Assembly: GCF_904066215.1 (NCBI RefSeq)
Contig: NZ_LR880474.1
Coordinates: 2,480,001 to 2,544,000, forward strand
Origin: Microbacterium sp. Nx66
Lineage (GTDB): Bacteria > Actinomycetota > Actinomycetes > Actinomycetales > Microbacteriaceae
DNA length: 64,000 nt
Reading direction: 5' to 3'
Below, piece after piece: positions 18,099-27,932 of this stretch; within the stretch, counting starts at the first letter, position 1; every line of letters begins with the position of its first letter. The notes under the pieces were generated by a model that had not been told where the DNA came from, ran no database searches, and saw only the letters and a list, made by a program, of their open reading frames with translations. A program made the position numbers and the translations under genes.

Positions 18099-19739
18099 AT
18101 GTCTGATGGCCCCCTGATCGTCCAGAGCGACCGCACCGTGCTCCTCGAGGTCGCCCACGCCGACGCCGAGAGCGCCCGCCACGAGCTCGCGATCTTCGCC
18201 GAGCTGGAGCGCGCACCCGAGCACATCCACACCTACCGGATCACGCGGCTCGGGCTGTGGAACGCCCGCGCCGCCGGCCACACCGCCGAGGACATGCTGG
18301 AGACGCTCGACCGGTGGTCGCGCTTTCCCGTCCCGCCCTCGGTCGCCGTCGACCTGCGCGAGACGGTCAACCGGTACGGCCGCCTGGTCATCGAGCGCGA
18401 CGATGAAGGCGTGCTCATCCTGCGCTCGACCGACCCCGCCGTGCTGGCCCAGGTCGCGAACAACAAGCGCATCCAGCCGCTGCTCATCGGGCACCCGACC
18501 CCGGAGACGTTCGTCGTGGACGCCTGGGCCCGCGGGCAGATCAAGCAGGAGCTGCTGAAGATCGGCTGGCCGGCGGAGGACCTTGCCGGCTACACGCCAG
18601 GAACCCCTCACGAGATCGAGCTCGCCGAGGACGGGTGGGCCATCCGTCTGTATCAGCAGGACGCCGTCGACGCCTTCTCGAAGGACGGCTCCGGCGTGGT
18701 CGTGCTCCCCTGCGGTGCGGGCAAGACGATCGTCGGCGCCGGGGCCATGGCGGCCACCAAGACGACGACCCTCATCCTCGTGACGAACACGGTGTCCGCG
18801 CGGCAGTGGCGGGACGAGCTGCTCAAGCGCACCAGCCTCACCCCCGAGGAGATCGGCGAGTACTCCGGGCAGGCCAAGGAGGTCAAACCCGTCACGATCG
18901 CGACGTACCAGATCCTCACCGCGAAGCGGAAGGGCGAGTACGCGCACCTCGCCCTCCTCGACGCGCTGGACTGGGGCCTCATCGTGTACGACGAGGTGCA
19001 CCTGCTGCCGGCGCCCGTGTTCAAGCTCACCGCCGACCTCCAGGCCCGCCGCCGGATCGGCCTCACCGCGACCCTGGTCCGCGAGGACGGCCGCGAGGGC
19101 GACGTCTTCAGCCTGATCGGCCCGAAGCGCTTCGACGCCCCCTGGAAGCAGATCGAGGCGCAGGGCTTCATCTCCCCCGCCGCCTGCTTCGAGGTGCGAG
19201 TCGACCTTCCCCCGGCGGACCGCCTGGAGTACGCGGCGGCCACCGACGACGAGCGCTACCGGCTCGCGGCCTCCGCCCCGGCCAAGATCGACGCGGTGCG
19301 CGAGCTGATCGCGGCTCACCAGGGCGAGCAGATCCTCGTCATCGGCCAGTACCTCGACCAGCTCGACGCGCTCTCGCAGGCGCTCGATGCCCCGCAGATC
19401 ACCGGGTCCACTCCGGTCGAGGAGCGGGAAGAGCTGTACCGGGCATTCCGGGAGGGCGACATCTCGCTGCTCGTGGTGTCCAAGGTCGCGAACTTCTCCA
19501 TCGACCTCCCCGAGGCATCGGTCGCCATCCAGGTGTCCGGCTCGTTCGGCTCCCGGCAGGAGGAGGCCCAGCGTCTCGGGCGCCTTCTCCGTCCGAAGCA
19601 GTCCGGCCACACCGCGAGCTTCTACACGCTCGTGGCACGCGACACCATCGACCAGGACTACGCGCAGAACCGGCAGCGGTTCCTCGCGGAGCAGGGGTAC
19701 AGCTACACGATCATGGACGCCGAGGCGATCGCCGCCTGA
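18099..19739 (+). CDS. DNA repair helicase XPB (ERCC3-like)
   Basis: 546 residues, superfamily 2 3'-5' helicase. N-terminal damage-recognition-like region (1-180), motif I LPCGAGKTIVGAG near 206, DEVH box (VYDEVHLLPA) near 298, TAT motif (GLTATLVREDGREGD, which also holds the RED motif of XPB), and motif VI in QEEAQRLGRLLRP. Unwinds DNA in repair; bacterial XPB acts with partner nucleases in some phyla, but no Bax1-type nuclease is next to it here. TAGACT at 18085-18090 lies eight bases before the ATG, so it probably has its own promoter. Confidence 0.93.
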   Translation: MSDGPLIVQSDRTVLLEVAHADAESARHELAIFAELERAPEHIHTYRITRLGLWNARAAGHTAEDMLETLDRWSRFPVPPSVAVDLRETVNRYGRLVIERDDEGVLILRSTDPAVLAQVANNKRIQPLLIGHPTPETFVVDAWARGQIKQELLKIGWPAEDLAGYTPGTPHEIELAEDGWAIRLYQQDAVDAFSKDGSGVVVLPCGAGKTIVGAGAMAATKTTTLILVTNTVSARQWRDELLKRTSLTPEEIGEYSGQAKEVKPVTIATYQILTAKRKGEYAHLALLDALDWGLIVYDEVHLLPAPVFKLTADLQARRRIGLTATLVREDGREGDVFSLIGPKRFDAPWKQIEAQGFISPAACFEVRVDLPPADRLEYAAATDDERYRLAASAPAKIDAVRELIAAHQGEQILVIGQYLDQLDALSQALDAPQITGSTPVEEREELYRAFREGDISLLVVSKVANFSIDLPEASVAIQVSGSFGSRQEEAQRLGRLLRPKQSGHTASFYTLVARDTIDQDYAQNRQRFLAEQGYSYTIMDAEAIAA

Positions 19740-19754
19740 CGGCGGTGACGGCGC

Positions 19755-20762
19755 TCAGCCGCGCAGCATCCGCGGGAGCTGATGCGTGCCCGCGGCGCCG
19801 TCGGTGATCGCTGCGGTCCGCTCGATGCCCCGGCGGCGGGCCCAGCGGTCGGCGACGACGGCGAAGACGAGCATCGCCAGCGCGGAGCCGAGGAGATCGA
19901 CCGGCGTGCCCGAGGTCGCGTTCGCATCGACCACGGCGACGGAGCCGAGCAGGAAGATCAGCAGATTGTTGACGATGTGGAGCGAGATCGCCGCCTCCAG
20001 ACCGCCCGTGCGCCACGTCAGCCAGGCGGCGACGACGGCGAAGAGGCCGACGCTCGCCGCACCCCAGACGTCGTAGCCGTGCCCCAGCACGAACAGCGGC
20101 ACCGGCAGCAGGATCGCGAAGGCGGGGTGCCTCAGCCAGCTCCCGACGAGCTGCATGAGGTACCCCCGGAAGACGTACTCCTCCGCTGCGGCCTGGAACG
20201 GGATCAGCACGAGCAGGAGCACCACCATGAGCAGCAGCCCCGGGTGGGAGAAGTCCGGCGTCACCGCGTCGCCCGCAGCGGCCGACCAGCCGAGCACCAC
20301 GGCGAAGTAGACCACGAACACGGCGAGTGCCAGCCCGAGGGTCCGGCCGAGCCACCCCATCCGCAGCCGCCCGGTGACCGAGGAGAGCAGGCCGACGCCC
20401 CGCCCCTGCACCACCCGCGAGGCGAGCAGCAGCGCCGGGATCATGAGGATGAGCGGGAGCACGAGCGCCACGAGGAGCCACGGACGGTCGAGCTGGAAGT
20501 AGGCGGTGGTCCGGAACATCATCTGCAGTTCCGCCGCCCAACCCGGGACGAGGGCGGACACGACGACCAGCGGCACGATCACGAGCACGAGGATCGCGAG
20601 GTAGAACGCGATGCCGAGGAGCCCGGTGAGCAGCGGCTTCCACCACCGGGGGCGCGGGCGGAGGAGCGCCAGACGGTGGTACTCGAGCCCTCCGTCGGCC
20701 CCCTCAGGAGACGCGGCGGACGGGGTGACGGGGGCGGCGGTGGCGTCCTCGATCGAACTCAT
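19755..20762 (-). CDS. CPBP-family intramembrane metalloprotease
   Basis: 335 residues, eight or so transmembrane helices. The CPBP (CAAX protease and bacteriocin-processing) catalytic motifs are intact: EEYVFRG (EExxxR) near residue 200, a following HGYDVWGAASVG histidine motif, and HIVNNLLIF (HxxxN) near 275. The N-terminal 35 residues are Ala/Pro-rich and cytosolic. Start ATG at 20762 is preferred over an upstream methionine in a cysteine-rich read-through. These proteins cleave membrane peptides or prenylated substrates; the substrate here is unknown. It converges on the XPB gene. Confidence 0.85.
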   Translation of the reverse strand: MSSIEDATAAPVTPSAASPEGADGGLEYHRLALLRPRPRWWKPLLTGLLGIAFYLAILVLVIVPLVVVSALVPGWAAELQMMFRTTAYFQLDRPWLLVALVLPLILMIPALLLASRVVQGRGVGLLSSVTGRLRMGWLGRTLGLALAVFVVYFAVVLGWSAAAGDAVTPDFSHPGLLLMVVLLLVLIPFQAAAEEYVFRGYLMQLVGSWLRHPAFAILLPVPLFVLGHGYDVWGAASVGLFAVVAAWLTWRTGGLEAAISLHIVNNLLIFLLGSVAVVDANATSGTPVDLLGSALAMLVFAVVADRWARRRGIERTAAITDGAAGTHQLPRMLRG

Positions 20763-20881
20763 GCCTCGATCCTCCCCCGGACCGCCTGTGCAGCACATCC
20801 ACCTGCCGACGGATCGACCGCATCCACGCCGTTCCGCAGGATAATCAGCGCGCGCATGGCCGAAGTCACCATAATGGGGTC

Positions 20882-21574
20882 ATGACTGCTGCGCGCATCC
20901 TGGTCGTCGACGACGAGCCCAACATCCGCGACCTGCTCTCCACGGGTCTCAGCTTCGCCGGGTTCCAGGTGAAGACGGTGGCCAACGGCGCCGCCACGAT
21001 CTCCGCCGTCCTCGAAGAGGAGCCGGACCTCATCATCCTCGACGTCATGCTCCCCGACATGAACGGGTTCAGCGTGACCAAGCGCCTCCGCGGCGCCGGC
21101 TTCACCGCACCCATCCTCTTCCTCACGGCCAAGGACGGTACGGAGGACAAGATCGAGGGACTCAACGCCGGCGGCGACGACTACGTCACCAAGCCGTTCA
21201 GCCTGGACGAGATCGTCGCCAGGGCCCAGGCCATCCTCCGCCGCACGATGCAGGCCGACGAGGAGTCGATCATCCGCGCGGGCGAGCTGTCGATGGACCA
21301 GGACACGCACGACGTGCACGTCGGCAAGGAGCCGATCGACCTGAGCCCGACCGAGTTCAAGCTCCTCCGCTACCTCATGCTGAACCCGAACCGGGTGCTG
21401 TCGAAGGCGCAGATCCTCGACCATGTGTGGGAGTACGACTTCAACGGCGATGCCGGCATCGTGGAGAGCTACATCTCGTACCTCCGCCGCAAGATCGACC
21501 CGCACACCGAGGAGTCGCTGATCCAGACGAAGCGCGGCTTCGGGTACATGCTCAAGGTGGGCAAGACGGTCTGA
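20882..21574 (+). CDS. OmpR/PhoB-family response regulator
   Basis: 230 residues. Receiver domain (1-120) with acidic pair Asp10/Asp11, phospho-acceptor Asp54 (LDVMLPD), Thr in FLTAKD and Lys in YVTKPFS; then a winged-helix DNA-binding domain (about 130-228) ending GFGYMLKV. It resembles actinobacterial TrcR/PrrA-type regulators. CATAAT at 20870-20875 lies six bases before the ATG, so the mRNA is likely leaderless. The cognate kinase follows 61 bases downstream. The regulon is unknown; the WXG100 gene just after the pair is one candidate. Confidence 0.92.
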   Translation: MTAARILVVDDEPNIRDLLSTGLSFAGFQVKTVANGAATISAVLEEEPDLIILDVMLPDMNGFSVTKRLRGAGFTAPILFLTAKDGTEDKIEGLNAGGDDYVTKPFSLDEIVARAQAILRRTMQADEESIIRAGELSMDQDTHDVHVGKEPIDLSPTEFKLLRYLMLNPNRVLSKAQILDHVWEYDFNGDAGIVESYISYLRRKIDPHTEESLIQTKRGFGYMLKVGKTV

Positions 21575-21635
21575 GACCGTCGAGCCCGCACCCGCCGTCC
21601 CCGGACGGCACCGCCGTCGCAGCAGGGAGGACCGC

Positions 21636-23324
21636 ATGGCGCACAAGCCGGATGCGGTCACCGCGTGGTGGCGGCGCATCAGCCTCCGCGCCAAGGTCAC
21701 CGGCGTCACCGTGGCCGTCCTCGCGCTCGGCCTCCTCGTCGCGGGCATCGGGACCGTACCGCTGCTGCGGAACGCCCTGGTGGAGAACATCAACGCGCAG
21801 CTCCCTGCGCTGGTGACCAGCGACCTCGTCAACCGGTACTTCGACACGACGACGATCGACGGCGTCACCACATACACGCCGAGAGACGAGAAGCCGCGTG
21901 ATTTCTCTTTCGCGGTCTACGACGCGGAGGGAGCCCTGCGCGCGACCGCGCCGAGCGCGTCGGGCCGAGCTCCGGTCTTCCCCGCCGAGTACTCGCTCTC
22001 CGACGCCCAGGCGAATGAGGAGCAGGTCCTCGCGCTCGAGGACGCGGACGGCGGCGTCTACCACGCGGCTGCCGCGGTCGTGCAGCAGGAGGGCGACCCG
22101 CTCAGCATCCAGATGGTGGCGCTCCCCCTCGCCGAAGCCGACCGCATCATCAGTCAGTACTTCGGCATCTACATCACCATCGCCCTCATCACGATCTTCG
22201 TCGCAGCGCTGCTCACCCGCGGCCTCGTGACGCTGACCTTCCGACGGCTCGGGCAGGTGGAGCAGACCGCCATGTCGATCGCCGCCGGCGACTTCCGGCA
22301 GCGGCTCACCGACCTGGAGCCGACCACCGAGGTCGGCCGCCTCAATGCGGCCATCAACACGATGCTGGACCGCGTCGACCGGTCCCTCGCCCAACGCGAC
22401 CGCACGGTGCAGCACATGCGCCGGTTCATCGGAGACGCCAGTCACGAGCTGCGGACCCCGCTCGTCAGCGTGCGCGGGTACGCCGAGCTGTACCGCATGG
22501 GCGCGATCAAGGGCGAGGAGGACACCGCTCGGGCGATGGAGCGCATCGAGAAGGAGGCGATCCGCATGGGCGTGCTCGTGGAGGATCTCCTCGCGCTCGC
22601 ACGGCTGGACGAGGAGCGCGAGCCGGAGATCGTCCCTCTCGACCTCCGCCCCATCGCCCGCGACGCCGCCCTCGACGTGCGCGCCGCGGCGCCCGGACGC
22701 GTGATCTCCGTGATCGACCGGACGGTCGAGAACGTCCCGACCGCCCCCATCCGCACGCCCGTGGTGCCCATCGCCCAGGACCCCGCACCCAAGACCCGGC
22801 CCCGGGCCACCCTGTCGCGGCTGCGCCGCCGTCCGCGCACGGCGGAGCAGCCCCCCGCCATCGACTTCACCGAGGTCGCGGACATCCCGGTCCGGACGCC
22901 GCCGATCGTGCTCGGCGAGGAGAACAAGGTCCGCCAGGTGGTCACGAATCTCCTGGGGAACGCGCGCCGCTTCTCCCCGGAGGACAGTCCGATCGAGATC
23001 GTGGTGGACTCGGACCGCGTCGCCGGGACCGCGAGCATCTCGATCGTCGATCACGGCGAGGGTGTCCCCCCGCAGATCCGGGAGCAGATCTTCGAGCGGT
23101 TCTGGCGCGCCGACACGTCCCGGGCACGGGAGACCGGTGGATCCGGTCTCGGGCTCGCCATCGTCGCCTCCATCCTCAAGGCTCTGAACGGCGACATCGC
23201 GGTCTCCGAGAGCCCTGGAGGCGGAGCCACCTTCACCGTGACGCTGCCACTGGCGCCGGCGCGCTCGACCCCGGAGCATCTCCTCGAGGACACGCAGCCG
23301 CTCGACCGCCTCGACCTGCCGTAA
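21636..23324 (+). CDS. Sensor histidine kinase with insertion in the ATP-binding domain
   Basis: 562 residues. Helix at about 23-45, an extracytoplasmic sensor (46-170), second helix about 175-197, HAMP (200-250), HisKA with His270 in ASHELRTPLVSVRGY, and HATPase_c with N box (NLLGNARRFSP), G1 (DHGEGVP) and G2 (GGSGLGLAIV). A Pro/Arg/Thr-rich, low-complexity insertion of about 60 residues (366-425) splits the start of the ATPase domain before the N box; it is probably a disordered loop. GGGAGGA precedes the ATG. Pairs with the regulator upstream; the signal is unknown. Confidence 0.9.
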   Translation: MAHKPDAVTAWWRRISLRAKVTGVTVAVLALGLLVAGIGTVPLLRNALVENINAQLPALVTSDLVNRYFDTTTIDGVTTYTPRDEKPRDFSFAVYDAEGALRATAPSASGRAPVFPAEYSLSDAQANEEQVLALEDADGGVYHAAAAVVQQEGDPLSIQMVALPLAEADRIISQYFGIYITIALITIFVAALLTRGLVTLTFRRLGQVEQTAMSIAAGDFRQRLTDLEPTTEVGRLNAAINTMLDRVDRSLAQRDRTVQHMRRFIGDASHELRTPLVSVRGYAELYRMGAIKGEEDTARAMERIEKEAIRMGVLVEDLLALARLDEEREPEIVPLDLRPIARDAALDVRAAAPGRVISVIDRTVENVPTAPIRTPVVPIAQDPAPKTRPRATLSRLRRRPRTAEQPPAIDFTEVADIPVRTPPIVLGEENKVRQVVTNLLGNARRFSPEDSPIEIVVDSDRVAGTASISIVDHGEGVPPQIREQIFERFWRADTSRARETGGSGLGLAIVASILKALNGDIAVSESPGGGATFTVTLPLAPARSTPEHLLEDTQPLDRLDLP

Positions 23325-23447
23325 CCGCCTCTTCTGCACAGTCGGCTCGCACCACGGCGTTCTCCCGTCCGCGGTGCCGCGCTCCCTCTCCGGGCGCCCC
23401 GGGACTGCCGCCTGCGTATCGTCGGGGTTTCCTCGAAGGGAGTTCCC

Positions 23448-23735
23448 ATGACCGTCTTCACCGTCGACACCGACGCCGTCCACGCGGCCGAAGCCGCGAC
23501 GCGCGCCACCATCGAGCGTCTGCGCGCCGAATCCGCCACCCTCATGTCGCAGCTCAGGCACCTGCAGACCGCCTGGGTCGGCACCGCCGCCACCGCGTTC
23601 CAGGGGTGCGCGGAGGAGTGGCAGGGCGCCCAGCAGCACGTCGAGCTCGTCCTGGACGGTATCGGCACCTCGCTCGGCGCCGTGGCCACCCAGTACGCCG
23701 ACGCAGATCAGTACTCGGCGAGCCTGTTCCGCTGA
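23448..23735 (+). CDS. WXG100-family (ESAT-6-like) protein
   Basis: 95 residues, two predicted helices joined by the WVG turn (LQTAWVGTAATAFQGCAEEW), the WXG100 hallmark, and no signal peptide. Such proteins are exported by type VII secretion as helical-hairpin dimers. GAAGGGAG precedes the ATG. No ESX ATPase, EccB/D or second WXG100 gene is in the window, so the secretion machine must be elsewhere or the protein has another role. The C-terminus does not show a clear YxxxD/E motif: the tail reads YADADQYSASLFR, where YADAD is a possible match. Confidence 0.85.
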   Translation: MTVFTVDTDAVHAAEAATRATIERLRAESATLMSQLRHLQTAWVGTAATAFQGCAEEWQGAQQHVELVLDGIGTSLGAVATQYADADQYSASLFR

Positions 23736-23744
23736 GGGACACCC

Positions 23745-23776
23745 AGAAAGCCCCCGGCCGGAGCCGGGGGCTTTCT
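23745..23776. terminator. Bidirectional intrinsic terminator between WXG100 and groEL
   Basis: Perfect 14-bp inverted repeat AGAAAGCCCCCGGC / GCCGGGGGCTTTCT with a CGGA loop. It lies between convergent genes and carries AAAG/CTTT ends on both sides, so it can stop transcription in both directions. Confidence 0.9.
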
Positions 23777-23812
23777 GTCGGTGAGACCGGGGTCTCCGAT
23801 CCTGTCAGAGGA

Positions 23813-25468
<1,656 letters not shown>

Positions 25469-25495
25469 TTAGCACTCAGAGTGAGAGAGTGCTAA
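25469..25495. promoter_or_regulatory. CIRCE element (HrcA operator) of groEL
   Basis: Perfect consensus TTAGCACTC-N9-GAGTGCTAA, the binding site of the heat-shock repressor HrcA. It lies in the groEL leader, starting 37 bases before the ATG and directly after the expected transcription start. Confidence 0.95.
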
Positions 25496-25499
25496 CGCC

Positions 25500-25529
25500 A
25501 TTCTGGCACTCGACACCATCGAGTGCAAG
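25500..25529 (-). promoter_or_regulatory. groEL promoter overlapping a second, degenerate CIRCE-like site
   Basis: On the minus strand TTGCAC (25523-25528) and CAGAAT (25500-25505) are 17 bases apart and form a candidate sigma-70-type promoter. The same stretch holds GCACTC-N9-GAGTGC (25506-25526), which matches CIRCE at 7 of 9 positions in each half when the flanks 25503-25529 are included. Confidence 0.55.
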
Positions 25530-25556
25530 CCGCACGATCCGGGAGGGAGACGGGCG

Positions 25557-26123
25557 TCAGGGGGCGGGAGTCTCCGGCACCGACGCGGCCCGGTCGACGC
25601 CGATCACGATGGTGAGCTGCTTCTGCCCGTCCTCCGTCTGGCCGGCGTAGTAGTCGCTCTGCTGCACCTCGGCACCGCCGATGACGCCGGCGAGGCCCTT
25701 CGCCGCCTCCTCGTCCTCGGCGCTGACGTAATAGACGGTCGTGGTCTCGAAGTCGTCGCTGGCGCTGTCGGTGGCGAGCACGGTCGCCGCCGCCCACCCG
25801 GCGTTGATGAGGGTGTCGCGCATCTGATCGTCCAGCCCGCTGTCCGGGGTCGCGTTGAGGATGAGCACCGAATAGCTCGGGTCGATCACCCCGGTCTGCT
25901 CAGGCGTGGGGGCCGCGGACGGCGCCGCCTCCGGGAAGAGGTCGATCCGTCCCATGACGGCCAGGGCGCCGAAGATGCCGGCGATGATGAGCACGAGAGC
26001 GGCGACGAAGGACCACAGCAGCACGACCCAGCCGTTCATGCCCGGGGCTTCCGCGCGGTGTGCTCCCACGCGTCCGGTGGAACGGGGGACCTCGTCGAAA
26101 CGGTCACGGGGGGGCTTGGACAC
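25557..26123 (-). CDS. LytR_C-domain membrane protein
   Basis: 188 residues, GTG start. A short basic cytosolic N-terminus, one transmembrane helix (about residues 31-56), a Pro/Ala linker, then a LytR_C domain (about 80-180) with VLILNATPDSGLDDQMRDTL and TVYYVSAEDEEAAKGLAGVI. LytR_C is the C-terminal domain found after LCP cell-wall ligases; stand-alone versions with one helix are common in actinobacteria and their role is not settled, though a link to cell-wall glycopolymer attachment is likely. TAGCAT six bases before the GTG suggests a leaderless message. Confidence 0.82.
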   Translation of the reverse strand: MSKPPRDRFDEVPRSTGRVGAHRAEAPGMNGWVVLLWSFVAALVLIIAGIFGALAVMGRIDLFPEAAPSAAPTPEQTGVIDPSYSVLILNATPDSGLDDQMRDTLINAGWAAATVLATDSASDDFETTTVYYVSAEDEEAAKGLAGVIGGAEVQQSDYYAGQTEDGQKQLTIVIGVDRAASVPETPAP

Positions 26124-26193
26124 CCCTCGATGCTAGCGGCACGTCCCTGGCAAACCGTTCCGCGACGAGCCCGATCGCGTGCCGCGGGTCGGG

Positions 26194-26454
26194 TCAGCCC
26201 GTGAAGCCGGGGACCCGCGCCGACCGCCGGGCGCTCCTGGCATCCCGCAGCCGACGCAGGCGGCCGACGAGGATCGGATCGAAGGCGAGGGCCGCCTCCG
26301 AGTCGATGAGCCGACCGAGGAGCTGGTAGTAGCGCGCCGCGCTCATCCCCAGCCGCGTACGGATGACCTCCTCCTTCATGCCGCCGTGGCGCGGCCAGGA
26401 GGCCTCCAGGGCGAGGATCGCGCGATCGCGCTCCGTGAGGTGGTCTGCGGGCAT
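26194..26454 (-). CDS. DUF3263 protein
   Basis: 86 residues, the usual length of DUF3263, a helical actinobacterial family (LTERDRAILALEASWPRHGG...RLGMSAARYYQLLGRLID). The pattern of a predicted helix-turn-helix (IRTRLGMSAARYYQLLGRL) suggests DNA binding, but this is not established. It lies between DUF2332 upstream (9-base gap) and the LytR_C gene downstream on the same strand. TAACCT six bases before the ATG may give it a separate leaderless start. Confidence 0.85.
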   Translation of the reverse strand: MPADHLTERDRAILALEASWPRHGGMKEEVIRTRLGMSAARYYQLLGRLIDSEAALAFDPILVGRLRRLRDARSARRSARVPGFTG

Positions 26455-26463
26455 GTCCTCAGG

Positions 26464-27456
26464 TTAGGTCGTGGTCGGCGTTTCGCCCGCGCGCCACTCC
26501 CACCGGGCGCCGAGCGGATCGGCTGCGGCGCGCACCCGACCGTCGAGCGCGACGACGAACCCAGGCCACGTCTCCGCGGCGACCGGCGGATCCCAGACGT
26601 CGAGCAGGGCGGGCGGGTCGATCGTGACCCAGTGCGCGGGGAGCGCCGTGATCCTCGCGACCAGCGCCTCCCGCTCCGCCCGCGGGATGTGCACGAGAAC
26701 GCCCGGCGTCGTGATCACCAGCGTGGCGTCCGCCGGGGCGGCCCGCGCCAGGTCCTCCAGGTGGACAGCCGCGTCTCCGGCGACGAGAAGAGGCGGGTCG
26801 GCGGCCGCGATGTCGAGAGCGCCCGTGATGCGCTGCTCCCTCCCCTCCTCCCCCGGCCACACGAGAGCGCGCAGCCAGCGCCGATCCTCGTCGTCGGCGG
26901 CGTCCAGCGGCGCGAGGTCGATCCCCGCACGCCACACGACCTCGGGCATCCGCAGCGACGGCAGGTCTCCGGAGACGACGCTCTCCAGCACCACCGACGA
27001 GGGGCCGTCGAGGGGATCGAGCGCCTGACGGACGAGTCCGTCTCCGTCGATGACGCGATACGAATAGCGATCGGGGTACAGGCAGAGGCCGGCGGAGGCG
27101 CCGACCTCCAGCAGAGCGAGGGGCCCGTCGATCTCGGAGAGCACCGGGAGCAGCGCGGCGGTACGCAGCGGCTCGTTGGTCTGGAGCGCGCGCCGTGTGC
27201 ATTCCTCGACGAGCCGGTCGGCGTGCGCGAGGACGAAGCGACGCCACTCCGAGTACGGCCCATGACCGGCACCGAGCAGGCGGGACACGGCGAAGACGAG
27301 GGGAGGCTGACGTCGGGTCGCGGGGATCCGCTGGAGGAGGTGTGTGATCTCCTGGTCTTCGGCGACCCCCGCCGCCCACTCCGCATACAGCGCGCTGCGC
27401 CCCGGCGCCTCCATCGCGGCGAATCGGGCATAGCGCTCGTGCACGGCGTCGGTCAT
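26464..27456 (-). CDS. DUF2332 protein
   Basis: 330 residues of the DUF2332 family, with ERYARFAAMEAPGRSALYAEWA at the N-terminus, the central LLEVGASAGLCLYPDRYSYR (a methyltransferase-like glycine-rich loop) and a C-terminal VTIDPPALLDVWDPP. The fold looks like an S-adenosylmethionine-binding Rossmann domain but no reaction is known. ATG at 27456 is used; an upstream methionine at 27495 would add a basic unconserved stretch. Same strand as DUF3263, nine bases apart. Confidence 0.82.
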   Translation of the reverse strand: MTDAVHERYARFAAMEAPGRSALYAEWAAGVAEDQEITHLLQRIPATRRQPPLVFAVSRLLGAGHGPYSEWRRFVLAHADRLVEECTRRALQTNEPLRTAALLPVLSEIDGPLALLEVGASAGLCLYPDRYSYRVIDGDGLVRQALDPLDGPSSVVLESVVSGDLPSLRMPEVVWRAGIDLAPLDAADDEDRRWLRALVWPGEEGREQRITGALDIAAADPPLLVAGDAAVHLEDLARAAPADATLVITTPGVLVHIPRAEREALVARITALPAHWVTIDPPALLDVWDPPVAAETWPGFVVALDGRVRAAADPLGARWEWRAGETPTTT

Positions 27457-27527
27457 TCGTCCATTCTGACGCGGAGCGCCACGAAGGCTCCGCACAAGGG
27501 AGAATGGAAGGGACTCAGGAGGACACG

Positions 27528-27932
27528 ATGCCCTACAGCGTGAACAAGACCGAAGACGAGTGGCGCGAAGAGCTCGGCGAGGAGCAGTACGCCGTACTGC
27601 GCCAGGCGGCGACCGAGCGCGCCTGGACCGGTGAGCTGCTCGACGAGGAGCGCGCCGGTCTCTACACCTGCGGCGCCTGCGGTGCGGAGCTCTTCAAGAG
27701 CGGCACCAAGTTCGACTCGGGCTGCGGCTGGCCGAGCTTCTACGAGTCGGTCCGCCCGGACGCGGTGGAGCTGCTCGAGGACGACAGCCTCGGCATGGTC
27801 CGTACCGAGGTCCGGTGCGCGTCGTGCGGCTCGCACCTCGGCCACGTCTTCCCGGACGGCTTCGGCACGCCCACCGGTGACCGCTACTGCATGAACTCGA
27901 TCGCGCTGAACTTCACGCCCGACGAGTCGTGA
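27528..27932 (+). CDS. msrB: Peptide-methionine (R)-S-oxide reductase MsrB
   Basis: 134 residues. Reduces methionine-R-sulfoxide in proteins, an oxidative-damage repair step in the cytosol using thioredoxin. Zinc site Cys48/Cys51 (CGAC) and Cys97/Cys100 (CASC), catalytic Cys121 (RYCMNS) and resolving Cys66 (DSGCGWPSF) are present. ATG at 27528 follows AGGAGG with a five-base gap. The stop overlaps the start of the next gene as GTGA, so both are co-translated. Confidence 0.96.
   Translation: MPYSVNKTEDEWREELGEEQYAVLRQAATERAWTGELLDEERAGLYTCGACGAELFKSGTKFDSGCGWPSFYESVRPDAVELLEDDSLGMVRTEVRCASCGSHLGHVFPDGFGTPTGDRYCMNSIALNFTPDES

Noticed and set aside
18093..19610. A 505-codon minus-strand frame under the XPB helicase gene
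   Set aside because: Shadow of the helicase; no motif and no ribosome binding site.
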